Of a DNA stretch of 64,000 bases, positions 1-10,868 are shown piece by piece. How positions within the stretch are numbered: the first letter of the stretch is position 1; each line of letters begins with the position of its first letter. Location of the stretch: contig BCGN01000011.1 of NCBI GenBank assembly GCA_001599295.1, positions 344,712 to 408,711 on the forward strand, written 5' to 3'. The notes beneath the pieces were generated by a model, which saw only the letters and a program-made list of their open reading frames with translations, had not been told where the DNA came from and did not search any database. The DNA comes from Sporopachydermia quercuum. Its lineage: Eukaryota; Ascomycota; Sporopachydermiomycetes; Sporopachydermiales; Sporopachydermiaceae. Made by a program: the position numbers and the translations under genes.

Positions 1-522
1 GTCTTGACTTTCGTCTGTGGGAATTGGAGCTGCAGCTGGAGCATCTTCTCTGATATTACTATAAGCAGAGTTATGATTATTCCTGTCCACAGTATTACCG
101 GGCTGATTATCAAGTTCTTCAAAATCTCTTCTATCTTGGTCATCCTGTTCTGCTGGTCTAGAGAGTGCGTCATAATTATTAGTGATGTTTCGAGCATGAC
201 CAACGTTGGTACTATCACCATGAGGATTTGACCTAAGAGTTCTGGCGTGCCCGTGAACAGCTGGATCTAGACCAACTTCATTATTGTCACCATTTTCTCT
301 AGTGATGTTGTTATTATTGTTTTCATTGTCATTGTCGTCATCGTCATTGTCTGATTCTTCATCCGCTATACCAAAAAGCTTCTTTTTCTCCTTTTTTATA
401 AAACTCCTTCTGGTTATAGGAACATCTATTCGAAATATCTGCTTGATAAAAGTTGAAGATACTACAGTTCGCTCCAGGACCCAGCTGGGACTCCGGCTTT
501 CAGATATGTTGATTGCGCTCAT
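1..522 (-). CDS. N-terminal part of an unidentified acidic Asn/Asp-rich protein (runs off the left edge)
   Basis: Read on the minus strand, an ATG at 522 opens a frame with no stop for 174 codons up to the window edge. An in-frame TAA lies five codons upstream of this ATG, so the start is well bounded. The visible protein has an ordinary N-terminal 50 residues (Trp14, several Ile/Phe, a basic patch near residues 43-48), then a D/N/E run from about 55 to 75, then a polar Asn/Asp/Arg-rich stretch. No domain is recognised. Low-complexity polar tracts of this kind are common in yeast regulatory proteins. The 3' part lies outside the window, so identity and length are unknown. It is divergent from the SLO1-like gene, with about 950 bp between them that carry two CACGTG sites. 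Confidence 0.65.
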   Translation of the reverse strand, partial: MSAINISESRSPSWVLERTVVSSTFIKQIFRIDVPITRRSFIKKEKKKLFGIADEESDNDDDDNDNENNNNNITRENGDNNEVGLDPAVHGHARTLRSNPHGDSTNVGHARNITNNYDALSRPAEQDDQDRRDFEELDNQPGNTVDRNNHNSAYSNIREDAPAAAPIPTDESQD

Positions 523-1027
523 GATGAAAGATATTTACATAGATAGCAAGAGGGAGGAATTAAGTGTAGGGCATGGATATGGCTATTCTGAATTGATACC
601 TCTGTGAAACCGTGAAGTTGAGGTGCAGAGTTTGGCCGCAAGAATATTAGTAAAATCCTCAAAATAGAGAGACAGCCTGAGAGCTGCACAGTCAACAGTT
701 TTATTTCTTTGTTTAGAAAAATATAGCTCAACTAGAGACCAACTAGCTGTTGATAGGTGAAGACAGGCTAGATTGGTAAGTAGTATGTGCGTGGAATTGA
801 ATCTAATTCATTGCCCTTCTACTCAACCAGTCATAATATCCTTATAATTCAAAAGCTTACGCAGTTTTCTCCTAATCCCCAATGATAACCTTTCAACTAA
901 GCTGCTTGATAAANTAATACGTAACTAACTGGTCCACTGGTTGATGCTTGTGGATAGCAGATTGTGGATGAAGCTAATGTTATAATTCAGCTTAGATTCA
1001 ATTAAACATGAACGCGGTGAGTATCGC

Positions 1028-1033
1028 CACGTG
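1028..1033. promoter_or_regulatory. CACGTG E-box (Cbf1/Pho4-type), copy 1
   Basis: Palindromic CACGTG with context GCCACGTGAC. The extended core GTCACGTG on the opposite strand fits the Cbf1 preference (RTCACRTG). It lies between two divergent genes, 444 bp upstream of the SLO1-like ATG. Confidence 0.4.
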
Positions 1034-1085
1034 ACTTCTCTAAGANCAGTTAATCATGTGCTTGCTTACTTGATTGTAGTTAGGT

Positions 1086-1091
1086 CACGTG
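1086..1091. promoter_or_regulatory. CACGTG E-box (Cbf1/Pho4-type), copy 2
   Basis: Second CACGTG, context GTCACGTGGT. With flanks it is close to the inverted complement of copy 1 (nine of ten bases). Two such sites in one short intergenic region support a real regulatory element, although binding is inferred. Confidence 0.4.
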
Positions 1092-1471
1092 GTGCTCTGA
1101 TTTCTTTTGCATTTATATTTGTCTTGTATTTGAAATGAAAGAATAGCAGTTCAGTCTGATAATATAATTGAGCTAAGTAAAAGGAACTTGTGGTATATTA
1201 GTCAGTGTTCGAAAGATTTGGTTGATTCTCACTGGTTATATTCGTAGAGTCAACTTTAGGAGCTTTCTTTAGCATTTAGCAACAACATATTCACAGAGCT
1301 TTACTTTATGGTTCGTAGAGTTTGTTACTGGGACTAAAGAACAGGACACTAGGAAGAGACTACGAATAATGATATAGTAAGAGCGATCATACCTCAATAG
1401 CACTTAAAACAAGCTCATATTACAGGCAAACTAAGAGTATTTATAGTCTGTATTTGATTGAGTAAGTTCAG

Positions 1472-1693
1472 ATGGGAAAAATGGCTGAAACAGCAGCTGA
1501 GACTGAAAATGATGCAAACATCAGACAATTAAGGAAACAAATCCTCAATGAACAGGAAGAGTTAAAAACGTTGATAAAAGAAGTAATGCAAGCAAAGGAA
1601 GAAAGTGAGAAACTAGAAGATGAAAACACTTATCTACGTGTTTACATTGATAATTTGATGGAATCCACGAACGTTCTTTCCAATGGGAAGTAA
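1472..1693 (+). CDS. SLO1: Short coiled-coil protein, SCOCO/SLO1 family
   Basis: A 73-residue protein that is almost entirely one heptad coiled coil rich in Glu, Lys and Leu. The C-terminal block with the pattern EN-x2-L-x2-YI-x-NLM-x-S (residues about 50-66) is the signature of the SCOCO family (human short coiled-coil protein, yeast Slo1). Family members bind the Arl1/Arl3 class of small GTPases at the Golgi, and SCOCO is also linked to autophagy, so a Golgi trafficking role is inferred. Length matches the family (about 80-120 residues). The ATG at 1472 is followed by a second in-frame ATG three codons later, and either could initiate. It is convergent with MEF1. Confidence 0.8.
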   Translation: MGKMAETAAETENDANIRQLRKQILNEQEELKTLIKEVMQAKEESEKLEDENTYLRVYIDNLMESTNVLSNGK

Positions 1694-2323
1694 TTGCGCT
1701 ATGTTGAATTGTATTAGATAATAGGCGACCATATATTTACCAGCATGCGTCGTATTTTCAACTAATAAAAGAGAGGATTGGGCCACACTAATGATATCAA
1801 TTTATTGACTAAAATAATACCATGGAGAAATGCCAGTTAACATGATAAAACAATTCATCATAGACAAAGCATTAGGTATCTATGATAACCACTAGCTTTA
1901 CGTCTGCCTTTTGGCCCTTGCTGCTAGGAAACAATTTATTCTTACTTTAGCTGAGTACGCGAGGTTATCTTACGCTTTATTTCATCTGCCATTCAGTTAT
2001 CTCACTGAACGACACCGTTNAACATCAAACACACAATTGAGCTTACAATTGATTTACTGTTAGCCGGCATCAGTGTTTAGTCACTGTTGGAATAGAAGTT
2101 CTACGACATTCGAGGAAACAAAACAGCTTCCAGTTGTGACATCTTGAAATCGTATGAATATGAGATCTAAAAAATATAATTACTAATATTTATCTAATTC
2201 ATTCTATACACATAATGTGATATACCACATAAATTTTTATAATAGTACAAGACGTNTATATACAGGAATAACTCACCAGTCTCAGCACTACCAAATACTT
2301 ATTTTTATAAACAATTATATAAA
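1694..2323. other. Convergent intergenic region (SLO1-like / MEF1)
   Basis: AT-rich 3' flank of both genes. No further gene, RNA or strong repeat seen. Confidence 0.6.
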
Positions 2324-4639
2324 TTATTTCTTCTTCTTGTTCTTTTGAGCCTCTTCAATCAATTGCTTTTGAAGATGAGGAGGAGTAGGAGCATATTCCT
2401 TGAATTCAAGAGAGAATTCACCTTTACCTTGAGTGTTAGCTCTTAATGTAGTAGCAAAGCCAAACATAGAATTCAATGAACAGTCGGCAGTAATTGTGAA
2501 TTCATCAGCACCATTTTCTGTTTCTAGAACCAGAGCACCTAATTTATTCAATAAACCAAGAACGGCACCTTGAAATTCCATAGGAGCAGTAACACTGACA
2601 GACATAATAGGTTCTAGAATAATAGCAGTAGCGTTTTCGAAAGCTTGCTTGAATGCAAAGATAGTTGCAGTTCTGAAAGCAACGTCGGAAGAGTCAACGA
2701 CGTGGGTTTGACCATCAACAATATCCATTCTGACACCAATAACCTTATGACCAAGTAAAGGTCCCTTTTCACATGCATCAAAGAAACCCTTTTCACAAGC
2801 ACTAAGGAACTTCTCATGAATCTTACCACTAACAATGTGCTGTTCAAATTTATTTTCTGTAGTGTCTTCTTGAGGATAAAGGGTACCAACAACCTTGGCA
2901 TATTGACCAGCACCTCCACTTTGTTTCTTATGAGTGTAATCAAATTGACCTGGAGTAATGATAGTTTCACGATACGAAACTTGAGGTCTACCAGTAGCAC
3001 AGTCAATGTTATATTCTCTCTTGAGTCTTTCNATGTAAATTTCTAAATGAAGCTCACCCATACCGGAGATAATGGTTTCCTTACTTTCAATGTCATAATG
3101 AAGTCTGAACGTTGGATCTTCCTTTTGGAATCTATTAACAGCTTTTGCAAAAGTTGCAGGATCAGCATTTTTAGGACTGATAGATAATGAGATAACAGGA
3201 TCAGGAACAAACATAGAGGTCATAGCAAGTTGAATATCACCAGCACAGAAAGTGTCACCAGATGAGCAATCGACCCCAAAAGTAGCACAGATTTCACCAG
3301 CGGCAATTTCGTCCGTTTCTTCCATTTCATTCGAGTGCATTCTAGCTAGTCTTGAGATCTTGATTCTCTTTTGAGTTCTGGTGTTGATAATTTGACTACC
3401 TTTCTTTAACTTACCTTGATACACTCTGATATAAGTTAATTGACCATATTTACCATCCTCTAGCTTGAAAGCTAAACCAACAAATGGCTCGTTAGCAGCC
3501 GAGGAGAGAACAACAGGAGCTTCATTATCGAGCAAATCTAAACCATGGTTATAGATTTCACTTGGATTGGGAAGATAATCGCATACAGCGTCCAAGACAG
3601 GTTGAATACCTCTGTTGGCTAAAGCAGAACCCATTAAAACAGGCGTAAATGTACGAGCAACGGTACTTTTTCTTATGGCATTCTTAATTTGTTCAACAGT
3701 TGGTTCTTTTTCTTCTAAGTACAATTCTGCTATTTCTTCATCGACATCAGCTAAAGTTTCGATTAATAAACTTCTCTTTTCTTCAACTAGATCAAGTAAT
3801 TCAGCAGGAATTGGCTTTTGAGCAATAACTTCACCTTGGTCACCTTCATTATATAAAGCAACTCTGTCAATTATATTAACTACACCTTGGAGGTCTCCTT
3901 CAATGCCAATTGGAACTTGAATAGCTGCAGCAGGGATTTTCAACTTATTATTAATCATATCGATAACTCTCCAAGGATCAGCACCCATACGATCTAACTT
4001 GTTGATGAATGTGACTCTAGGAACATTATAACGTCTCATTTGACGATCAACAGTAACAGTTTGAGACTGGACACCAGCAACAGCGCATACAACCAGGACG
4101 GCACCGTCTAAGACTCTGAGAGCTCTTTCTACTTCAATAGTGAAATCAATGTGACCTGGGGTATCAATCAAATTGAAATGGTAATTCTGGCCACCTTTAT
4201 CCCAAGAGCAATATGTAGCAGCAGATTGAATAGTGATACCTTTTTCTCTTTCTAACTCCATATGATCCATCTTGGCACCGACGTTATCTTTACCACGAAC
4301 TTCATGAATAGCCTTGATTCTACCGGTGTAGTATAAAACACGTTCAGTGAATGTAGTTTTACCGGAGTCAATATGAGCAGAAATACCAATATTTCTGATT
4401 CGTGATAATCTGGTAACATCATCAGGTGAGAGCCTTTCATTGGCTTTGTTGATCTCAACTAATTCCTCTTCATAAGTAGCAGCGCTTAAATTCTTGGTAC
4501 TACTAAAGTTTCTGTTGAACGATAGAATTGGTGCATTAACACTTCTGCCTCTAGAAACTGATTTAACATAACTGAGCTTGGAAGCTTGTACCATAGAGGC
4601 TACAGGAACCTTAGTGAACAACCTAGCTACTGTGCTCAT
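2324..4639 (-). CDS. MEF1: Mitochondrial translation elongation factor G1
   Basis: A 771-residue GTPase of the EF-G family. It has an N-terminal presequence of about 50 residues that is basic and Ser-rich, as expected for mitochondrial import. The GTP-binding motifs are G1 AHIDSGKT (88-95), G3 DTPGH (159-163) and G4 NKLD (213-216). The full EF-G domain order follows, including the domain IV/V region with [10 protein letters not shown] and a C-terminal Lys-rich tail. Length agrees with yeast Mef1 (about 760). EF-G1 drives ribosome translocation during mitochondrial protein synthesis. One codon is ambiguous (N at 3032, just after the GELHLEIY segment). It is upstream and tandem to FET3 on the same strand. 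A CACGTG site lies about 240 bp upstream. Confidence 0.96.
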   Translation of the reverse strand: MSTVARLFTKVPVASMVQASKLSYVKSVSRGRSVNAPILSFNRNFSSTKNLSAATYEEELVEINKANERLSPDDVTRLSRIRNIGISAHIDSGKTTFTERVLYYTGRIKAIHEVRGKDNVGAKMDHMELEREKGITIQSAATYCSWDKGGQNYHFNLIDTPGHIDFTIEVERALRVLDGAVLVVCAVAGVQSQTVTVDRQMRRYNVPRVTFINKLDRMGADPWRVIDMINNKLKIPAAAIQVPIGIEGDLQGVVNIIDRVALYNEGDQGEVIAQKPIPAELLDLVEEKRSLLIETLADVDEEIAELYLEEKEPTVEQIKNAIRKSTVARTFTPVLMGSALANRGIQPVLDAVCDYLPNPSEIYNHGLDLLDNEAPVVLSSAANEPFVGLAFKLEDGKYGQLTYIRVYQGKLKKGSQIINTRTQKRIKISRLARMHSNEMEETDEIAAGEICATFGVDCSSGDTFCAGDIQLAMTSMFVPDPVISLSISPKNADPATFAKAVNRFQKEDPTFRLHYDIESKETIISGMGELHLEIYXERLKREYNIDCATGRPQVSYRETIITPGQFDYTHKKQSGGAGQYAKVVGTLYPQEDTTENKFEQHIVSGKIHEKFLSACEKGFFDACEKGPLLGHKVIGVRMDIVDGQTHVVDSSDVAFRTATIFAFKQAFENATAIILEPIMSVSVTAPMEFQGAVLGLLNKLGALVLETENGADEFTITADCSLNSMFGFATTLRANTQGKGEFSLEFKEYAPTPPHLQKQLIEEAQKNKKKK

Positions 4640-5384
4640 GGTGAATATTTTCGATTGCTTGCTGATGAGTTTACTTCTACCTAAATCTAAATAGGATCAG
4701 TAATGAGCAAACAGCAACAAGTAGTCTTCTACAGTAAGAGTATTGTAGTTAGTTATAAGTAGAACCGAATGGCTTAGCAGATTGTTGTAAATGAAATATT
4801 GTCTCTCGATTTGCTGTTTTATTTTGTGAAAAATTAGATACTCTTTTGTGGTCTGTTGAATACAGCTACATGTGAATGGATCACGTGATTTAGAGCTTCC
4901 TTATTTCGTTCTGGAAGTTAACCCACCAAATGGGGGCGTACTGGAGACAAGTATATGCAATGTTAATAATGCATTATATGCATATATATACAGAATTGTA
5001 TATCATGTAGTGGGTCATGTGACATATTGAACAATCTCAAGAATGAGTTTACTAGAACGAATACATGAGCCTATTGTTAGCTTGAATTGAAACAGATCAT
5101 GTAGAGAAGATTGGAATCTGACAGCCTGTAATCCCTCGTCCATGTGTAGAATAATCAAACTGATCCATGCAAACTGATTTACTTGGTACCTTGCACTATT
5201 GCTACAACTGTAGTTTTATAGTCATAACTTAAACGTATTGATTCAATCGATTAAAGGCCTTATATTAGAGCCTATAGCCAAACATAGCATTTTGGAAGTA
5301 TAAATAATATATAGATATGAATATACATAATAATTGTAAGAAAATGAAGTCAACATAAATATCATTAGTTAAAGTGAAAACTCA
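4640..5384. other. MEF1 promoter / FET3 3' flank
   Basis: Gene-free. It holds a CACGTG site, a GTCATGTGAC motif at about 5015 and an AT-rich alternating stretch near 4965-5005. No ORF with coding character. Confidence 0.6.
4882..4887. promoter_or_regulatory. CACGTG E-box upstream of MEF1
   Basis: Palindromic core within the 10-base palindrome ATCACGTGAT, about 243 bp upstream of the MEF1 ATG. It fits Cbf1-type sites; function is inferred. Confidence 0.4.
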
Positions 5385-7277
5385 TTAATGATTACTACTT
5401 GTACTGTTCCGAGTACTACCTGTCATACTCGTTCTCTCATTAACATCTTCATCGTCAGCACGTTCAACGTAGTCAATAGAGCCAGTATCGTCTTCACCTA
5501 CAAGATTTTGGTGCTTCAACAATTCTTTTTCAATCAAAGTGGTAGCATCTTGAGAACCATAGAAAGCAATAGCAACAAGACCTAGAACACCGGCAATACA
5601 AGAGAAAACTAAGGCAACAATACCCCTGGCAGTGAATCCACTTGGCAAAGGAGGTTGTTGAACATTTTGACCAGTCAAATCAGTGTAATCAGCAGTTTTA
5701 GCAGCAGCATTACCTTCGTATGCAACATCAGCAGCCTTACAAATATCAATATGATTTTGAGACAATGTTTGATATTCTTGGATAGCTAAGGGATCTTCAA
5801 TGAAAACAATAGCCAAACCTTGAAGTAAATGCCATTCAATGTGACAATGGAAGAACCAAACACCTGGATTACTAGCCTTGAATCTGAGAACAAAATAGGA
5901 ATTAGGTCTCAAGTAAAGCGTATCTCTTTTCATGGGAATTTCAGGGTAATCGTAATCATCTTCTCCAGTGAAAAAAGTTGGGTCATCGTCCTCGTAAGCT
6001 GGTCCTCTTAAAACGGTCTGGAAAACGTGACCGTGTAAATGGAAAGGATGAGTACCACTATCACCATTGTTAACAATCAATTCAACAACTTCATCTTTCT
6101 CAAGGATAATGGTATGTGTGTTGGTACCATAGACAATATCATTAGTAGCCAGATCACCAGCAGAGAAAACAGTGTATAAACTAGGAACCTTTGGTTGAGT
6201 GAATGTAATGTTGTCGAAGAATGCATAGTTTACACCATTTCCCAAGTTATCCATATAAACGGTAACATTAATTTGGTGATCAGGATCAGCCAAGATCTCT
6301 TGCTTATCTAAAGGAACAAGGTAGAAATCATCCAAGAAATCTAATTCGTCAACAATTGCTTCCTCTGGTAAATCTGCATCTTTATTGTAGACCAAATAAT
6401 TAGTTTGGTTGAGTTCTAAGTCGTCAGGAATTACATCAAGCATAGTATCGTCAAACTTAGTCATAATAGCATAATTGGTTTCAGTTTCATTCTTAGTTTC
6501 CAATATGAAAGAGTATCTTTGAGCAACTGTAATATAAAGCATATCTGTAGTATTTGGCTCAACATATATCCCATCAATTTCGACAACAGTCAAATCGTGA
6601 TCATCAATCCAGAAATATTGGGAGACAAAAGCGCCAATGTTAACCAATCTAACCAAGTATTTCTTACCAGGTTCAACATTCAAAGAGAAATTTCTGGTGT
6701 CGTTAAACAAAAGATTTTGAGGAATAGGCTCAGCACCAGTTGGGTTATATCTGTTCAAGAACTCAGGAGTTAAGTCAGCAATCAGATCATGATACCAATC
6801 GGAAACGGTTAGGAGAAGTTCTTCGTCATAATCGTAAGGGAAATCATTGTCATGAATAATCATAGCACCTCTGAAACCATCAGCATACTGACCCTGAGAA
6901 TGAGAATGATACCAGAAGGTACCACTCTGAGTAAGAGTGAAGTTGTAAATCATAGTCTCACCAGGTGGGATAGGACATTGGGTAACCATTTCAGGACCAT
7001 CCATAGAGGTTGAGTTCTCTTGGAACAAACCGTGGAAATGTAAAGATGTGTTTTGGTTACCTAAACCATTGTTTAAGTAAACAATGATACGATCACCTTT
7101 ATCACATTCAATGACTGGTACAGGCCATTCACCGTTAATACCAATGACAGGTCTTTCAAAATTTCCATCGGGGTTACGTTCAATCCAAGACACCGTCCAG
7201 TTATATTCTAGTGTTTTTGCTACTGCCGAGCAAACCAATGCTCCTAATGTAAGGAGGAAAAAGTTAATTGAAACCAT
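5385..7277 (-). CDS. FET3: Multicopper ferroxidase, Fet3-type
   Basis: A 630-residue type I membrane protein. A signal peptide occupies about residues 1-20. Three cupredoxin domains carry all four copper-ligand motifs: HFHG (80-83), WYHSH (122-126), HPFHLHGH (near 415) and HCHIEWH (near 483). More than ten N-glycosylation sequons are visible. A single hydrophobic membrane helix lies near 555-578, followed by a short acidic cytoplasmic tail. The length matches S. cerevisiae Fet3 (636). Fet3 oxidises ferrous iron at the cell surface and passes ferric iron to the permease Ftr1. The FTR1 homologue is the next gene, transcribed divergently across a 5 kb gap, which supports an iron-specific role over a laccase. 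Regulation by iron is expected, and candidate sites in the gap are listed separately. Confidence 0.95.
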   Translation of the reverse strand: MVSINFFLLTLGALVCSAVAKTLEYNWTVSWIERNPDGNFERPVIGINGEWPVPVIECDKGDRIIVYLNNGLGNQNTSLHFHGLFQENSTSMDGPEMVTQCPIPPGETMIYNFTLTQSGTFWYHSHSQGQYADGFRGAMIIHDNDFPYDYDEELLLTVSDWYHDLIADLTPEFLNRYNPTGAEPIPQNLLFNDTRNFSLNVEPGKKYLVRLVNIGAFVSQYFWIDDHDLTVVEIDGIYVEPNTTDMLYITVAQRYSFILETKNETETNYAIMTKFDDTMLDVIPDDLELNQTNYLVYNKDADLPEEAIVDELDFLDDFYLVPLDKQEILADPDHQINVTVYMDNLGNGVNYAFFDNITFTQPKVPSLYTVFSAGDLATNDIVYGTNTHTIILEKDEVVELIVNNGDSGTHPFHLHGHVFQTVLRGPAYEDDDPTFFTGEDDYDYPEIPMKRDTLYLRPNSYFVLRFKASNPGVWFFHCHIEWHLLQGLAIVFIEDPLAIQEYQTLSQNHIDICKAADVAYEGNAAAKTADYTDLTGQNVQQPPLPSGFTARGIVALVFSCIAGVLGLVAIAFYGSQDATTLIEKELLKHQNLVGEDDTGSIDYVERADDEDVNERTSMTGSTRNSTSSNH

Positions 7278-8371
7278 CTTGAAAGACGCTTCTACGTGTC
7301 TTCGATGATGACTATATAATGTTTAATAACAAGTATAGTATGGTTTCATCAAAAATTGTTCAACAATGAGCAACAGAAAGAAATGTCTATATAGTCTACC
7401 ACAATTGTTAGTACTAGCATTTATAAAAGATTCAACCTGAAGCTAGTTCAAGGTATATATATAACTGGACTACAATAATAGGTAATGATAGAGCCAGTTC
7501 ATTAAGAACGAAAACTTTTACCGTTTATACGGTAGTTTTCTTCTCTTGAACCAAAACGGCTAGACCAGTGCAACCCAGAATTAATTCTACTTAAGTTTCA
7601 ACTTTGAGTAGAAACTGAAAAGTAGACGTAATTAGATAAATAATTTCAGTATTATTCCCTGTACTGATGAAGCAAGATTCGACTGCTGCTGGTCGTGGTG
7701 TCCAATTTCCAGTTTGATAAATGAAAGTGGTACTTACTATTTACAAAGTTGGTAGATTAGTTCCAGTTCCTCTTATTATATAGAACTGTGAGCAATCAAA
7801 TAATCATCAATTCTCTACCTTTTTCTCTATACTTGCCAATTCGATAATTGGTTTCTTGTGTTTTTTCCGGTATATTGATTGTATAGATATCTATAGTCAA
7901 CGTATTAATTTGGAGTACTTTCATGATCATCAGGCAGAGNGATCCAGATGGGTGTTTTTAGTGGAGGAAAAACCGAAAATGTTTTGTGTGAAAAAAAAAC
8001 GAAAATTTGTACATGTGAAATGTAGTAAATCATGTACGAAACCCATTAGCCGGTTTTATGTTTAAGGGGTAAAAGGAAATGTACGGTAACTTATTTGGAT
8101 TAAAGTTGAATGATGATATGAAATACTGTTTCAGATTATTATAATGATGATTGATTAGATAATTCTGGTTAGGAAGAGATAGGTAAATATAATGAGAATA
8201 TGAGTGGGAGAAAAATAAAGTGAAAAAATAAAAGGATATTATTTGGAATACTGTGGTTGTTGTGATACTTAATGTTGCCAATGGGTTACTTAGTAAAACG
8301 AATGAAAATCTACAATGCTTTACTGATCCTGTTACTGATGAAAGCAAGGTGGATGCCTTAACAGCTGAAAC

Positions 8372-8397
8372 ACCCAAATGCTTAACCCAAATGCTTA
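8372..8397. repeat. 13-bp perfect tandem duplication
   Basis: The unit ACCCAAATGCTTA occurs twice head to tail (8372-8384 and 8385-8397) in the FET3-FTR1 gap. Confidence 0.85.
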
Positions 8398-8523
8398 ATC
8401 CATTTAGGGTCGCAAGTGAATAAGCTTATATCATTAAATATAGCTTGTGTATAAACGTTAACTAACATTAGCTTAAATATTAACCTAAACCTTTTTTAAG
8501 CTCCAGAATCGGATCTAAAATCA

Positions 8524-8532
8524 ATCAGATAA
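8524..8532 (+). promoter_or_regulatory. ATCAGATAA, GATA-type iron regulator site
   Basis: Exact match to the ATCWGATAA consensus recognised by fungal iron-responsive GATA repressors (Urbs1/SreA/Fep1/Sfu1 family). It lies about 1.25 kb upstream of FET3 in the divergent FET3-FTR1 region. The motif match is observed; regulation is inferred. Confidence 0.4.
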
Positions 8533-8549
8533 TCATGTTACTTTATTTC

Positions 8550-8581
8550 TCTCCCATTTGTTCGAAAGATTAAATGGGAGA
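8550..8581. repeat. Inverted repeat, 10-bp arms, 12-nt spacer
   Basis: TCTCCCATTT (8550-8559) pairs perfectly with AAATGGGAGA (8572-8581). The spacer contains the palindrome TTCGAA. It may be a protein site or a transcript hairpin. Confidence 0.7.
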
Positions 8582-9359
8582 AACAAATACAACTAGAAGA
8601 TGAAAGAAGTCTACCTGAAAATGGGTTCCCTNTCCTCGATAAACCAAAAGGGTTACTTTTATTCTGGTTGTATCATTAAAGGTGGGCCCTCCTGATCCGA
8701 ATATGATATAACGCTGGATGGTTAGACAATATATTCAATGCGTCTCTCGATTAGTTTGTTTCAACAAAAATATTCAATGTATGGAGAGGTGAGATATCTA
8801 ATTTTCTATCGATTAAAATATGTATGTTCTCTTATATCTGTTTGATCAGATGACTTTAAGAAATTAAGTTCCTGCACCTGAAGCAGCAAATATTTTGGTT
8901 GTGAGTAAGCTTAAATAGAATAAGTCTATTATTCTAAATTAGTTGGAATAACATCTTGCTTATTGAAATTTAACCTTGGATTACTATCGCTTCGTCGGCA
9001 TTATAATTAATGTGGGAAAGAATTTTCTTTTACTTGTTTCTAATATTTCGAAAGCAGATGAATTCAAATGTTTATATCTCACTGAATGTTAAAACAAAAA
9101 TGAAGCGCGGCATTCCATCAATTGCTATTCTGTGAGTAGTAGTGGTAGTTAGCATTCAAGAGCTGTATAAGGCTACTATCAGATCAATCAGTCTGGATAG
9201 TCAATTCAATTACAAGTACAAGCAATTCCAATCAAAACTATTATCATTCTAACCTTACCCCTAATTGCATTGGACCTGACTTATAATCTAAACGATTCTA
9301 CACGAATATATAATGACATGAAACGTTTCAACTGATAACTTCTATAATAACTAAGTGTT

Positions 9360-9375
9360 ATTGATCAGTGAAAAG
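9360..9375 (+). repeat. 16-bp direct repeat, copy 1
   Basis: ATTGATCAGTGAAAAG, identical to 9590-9605. Confidence 0.85.
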
Positions 9376-9589
9376 TTAATTGTTCTAACCATTCTTTTTG
9401 TCAAATTAGGGAAGCTGTATCATCAAGTAATCAATAACCGTTCGACCGTATAACTACATTCGGTAGTAAACATAAGGAGGATTGGTCTCGTTTTTGTAAA
9501 AGTATAACATTGAATGGAAGCACTAGTAGGAAATACTGTAGTAAGAATTTATACTGATAATCATATTCGATTGAATAAACAACTGGTAG

Positions 9590-9605
9590 ATTGATCAGTG
9601 AAAAG
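9590..9605 (+). repeat. 16-bp direct repeat, copy 2
   Basis: Identical to 9360-9375, 230 bp downstream of it. Both contain the palindrome TGATCA. Confidence 0.85.
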
Positions 9606-10868
9606 CTAGGAAACGCATTCTTAATTATTAATTGATTAATGAAGTCGACATGAATCATATCCTTCCGTTACATTCAATNTGATACTCAAAAATGTAAACT
9701 TCTGCAAGTGAAAATGAATCTGACAGTATATTTTTCAAGGCTATCAGATGTTCCCTTGAAGTCCCTACTATTAAAAGGCTAATTTAATTCATTTTTGTGT
9801 TGATGTTGATTTCCTTAATCCTCATTGCCTTTCATCATTTCAACATAAGTCTTCGCATTAATCACTCGGCTATTGAACCCACGTTTAAACGCTTGAATGA
9901 AAGGATTGAATACCTTGACTGTTTTGATAACTCATCATAATCCTCTATCCGGATAGTATTATGAAGGATTTACTATACTTTAGCTGAATTTAGTAACATC
10001 GAAGTTTAATAATCAACACTTTATTTCCAATAACGTTTAAGTTATTCTAAGCCAAGCTTTTCAAGCTGGTAAACCATAACGTCAATTTGGAACCTTATTT
10101 ACAGAGAAAGCCAAGTTGGAAAATTTGCAAGAAAAATAGGAAGAATAATGAAATGTCACTACTTCCATTTTGTTTCCATTATCCCTTAAAGCTGTTCAAC
10201 TAAAATCAATAGCAGGGCAGATTAAGGGGTAGAATGTCGAATAATTTAATCAGCCAATTAAGACTTTGCTTTGGTTTCATAGTGAAAGAAAATTCATGAA
10301 ACAAAATTCTAATAGGAATAAGAGTTTTGTTAATAATGGTTCTATTCAGGGAAAGGTGAAAATGGAAATAATGTAATAGGATTGAACAACAATAGGCGAA
10401 TTTTCTTTGTTCTTGGCATAATCTTTATTCATCAACAAAAAGAAGAAGTTATTTCTTGTTACTCTATGGTCACATCATTCATTGGCATTGCGAAGGAGAC
10501 GTAGTGCTACTATGTTTCTGTTATTCCTTCACATATCAGTCTGTTACAGCCTTGAAAAAAAAAAACATCAACTATTAACACCTTATATCATTCTTTGTGG
10601 TCAATTCAATAGGTGTAATAATATCGTTCCAATAAGAATACATTCAAATCACTGATTAATCAGATATATAAAATCCTCTGATCTAGCAGTATAAACTTTT
10701 GTTTAAACGTTTTTCTGATTCGCCCATCATAACAAGGCCAATAAAAGAAAAGAACTACGCTTGAAACTTAGGTATTGGTCTGTTATGTACTTACTTGATA
10801 TAATATAATTTGATATTCAATTCAGCTAAAGCTTACTTGCTATTATTTTTAACTTGATTACTTAAAAG

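Larger units (their letters stand above)
523..1471. other. Divergent intergenic region
   Basis: No convincing gene. It separates the left-edge gene (minus) from the SLO1-like gene (plus), so it should hold both promoters. Two CACGTG E-boxes 58 bp apart are annotated separately. Short ORFs here have no coding character. Confidence 0.6.

Noticed and set aside
2614-3006. 130-codon minus-strand ORF overlapping MEF1
   Set aside because: Shadow frame of a strongly conserved gene.
4881-5024. Possible point centromere: two CDEI-like motifs (ATCACGTG and GTCACATG) with AT-rich sequence
   Set aside because: No CDEIII-like element follows, the motifs lie in a normal promoter, and point centromeres are confined to Saccharomycetaceae and close relatives.
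8030-8377. 115-codon minus-strand ORF in the FET3-FTR1 gap
   Set aside because: Low-complexity Ser/Phe/Tyr/Asn composition typical of random AT-rich frames. It also overlaps the tandem duplication at one end.
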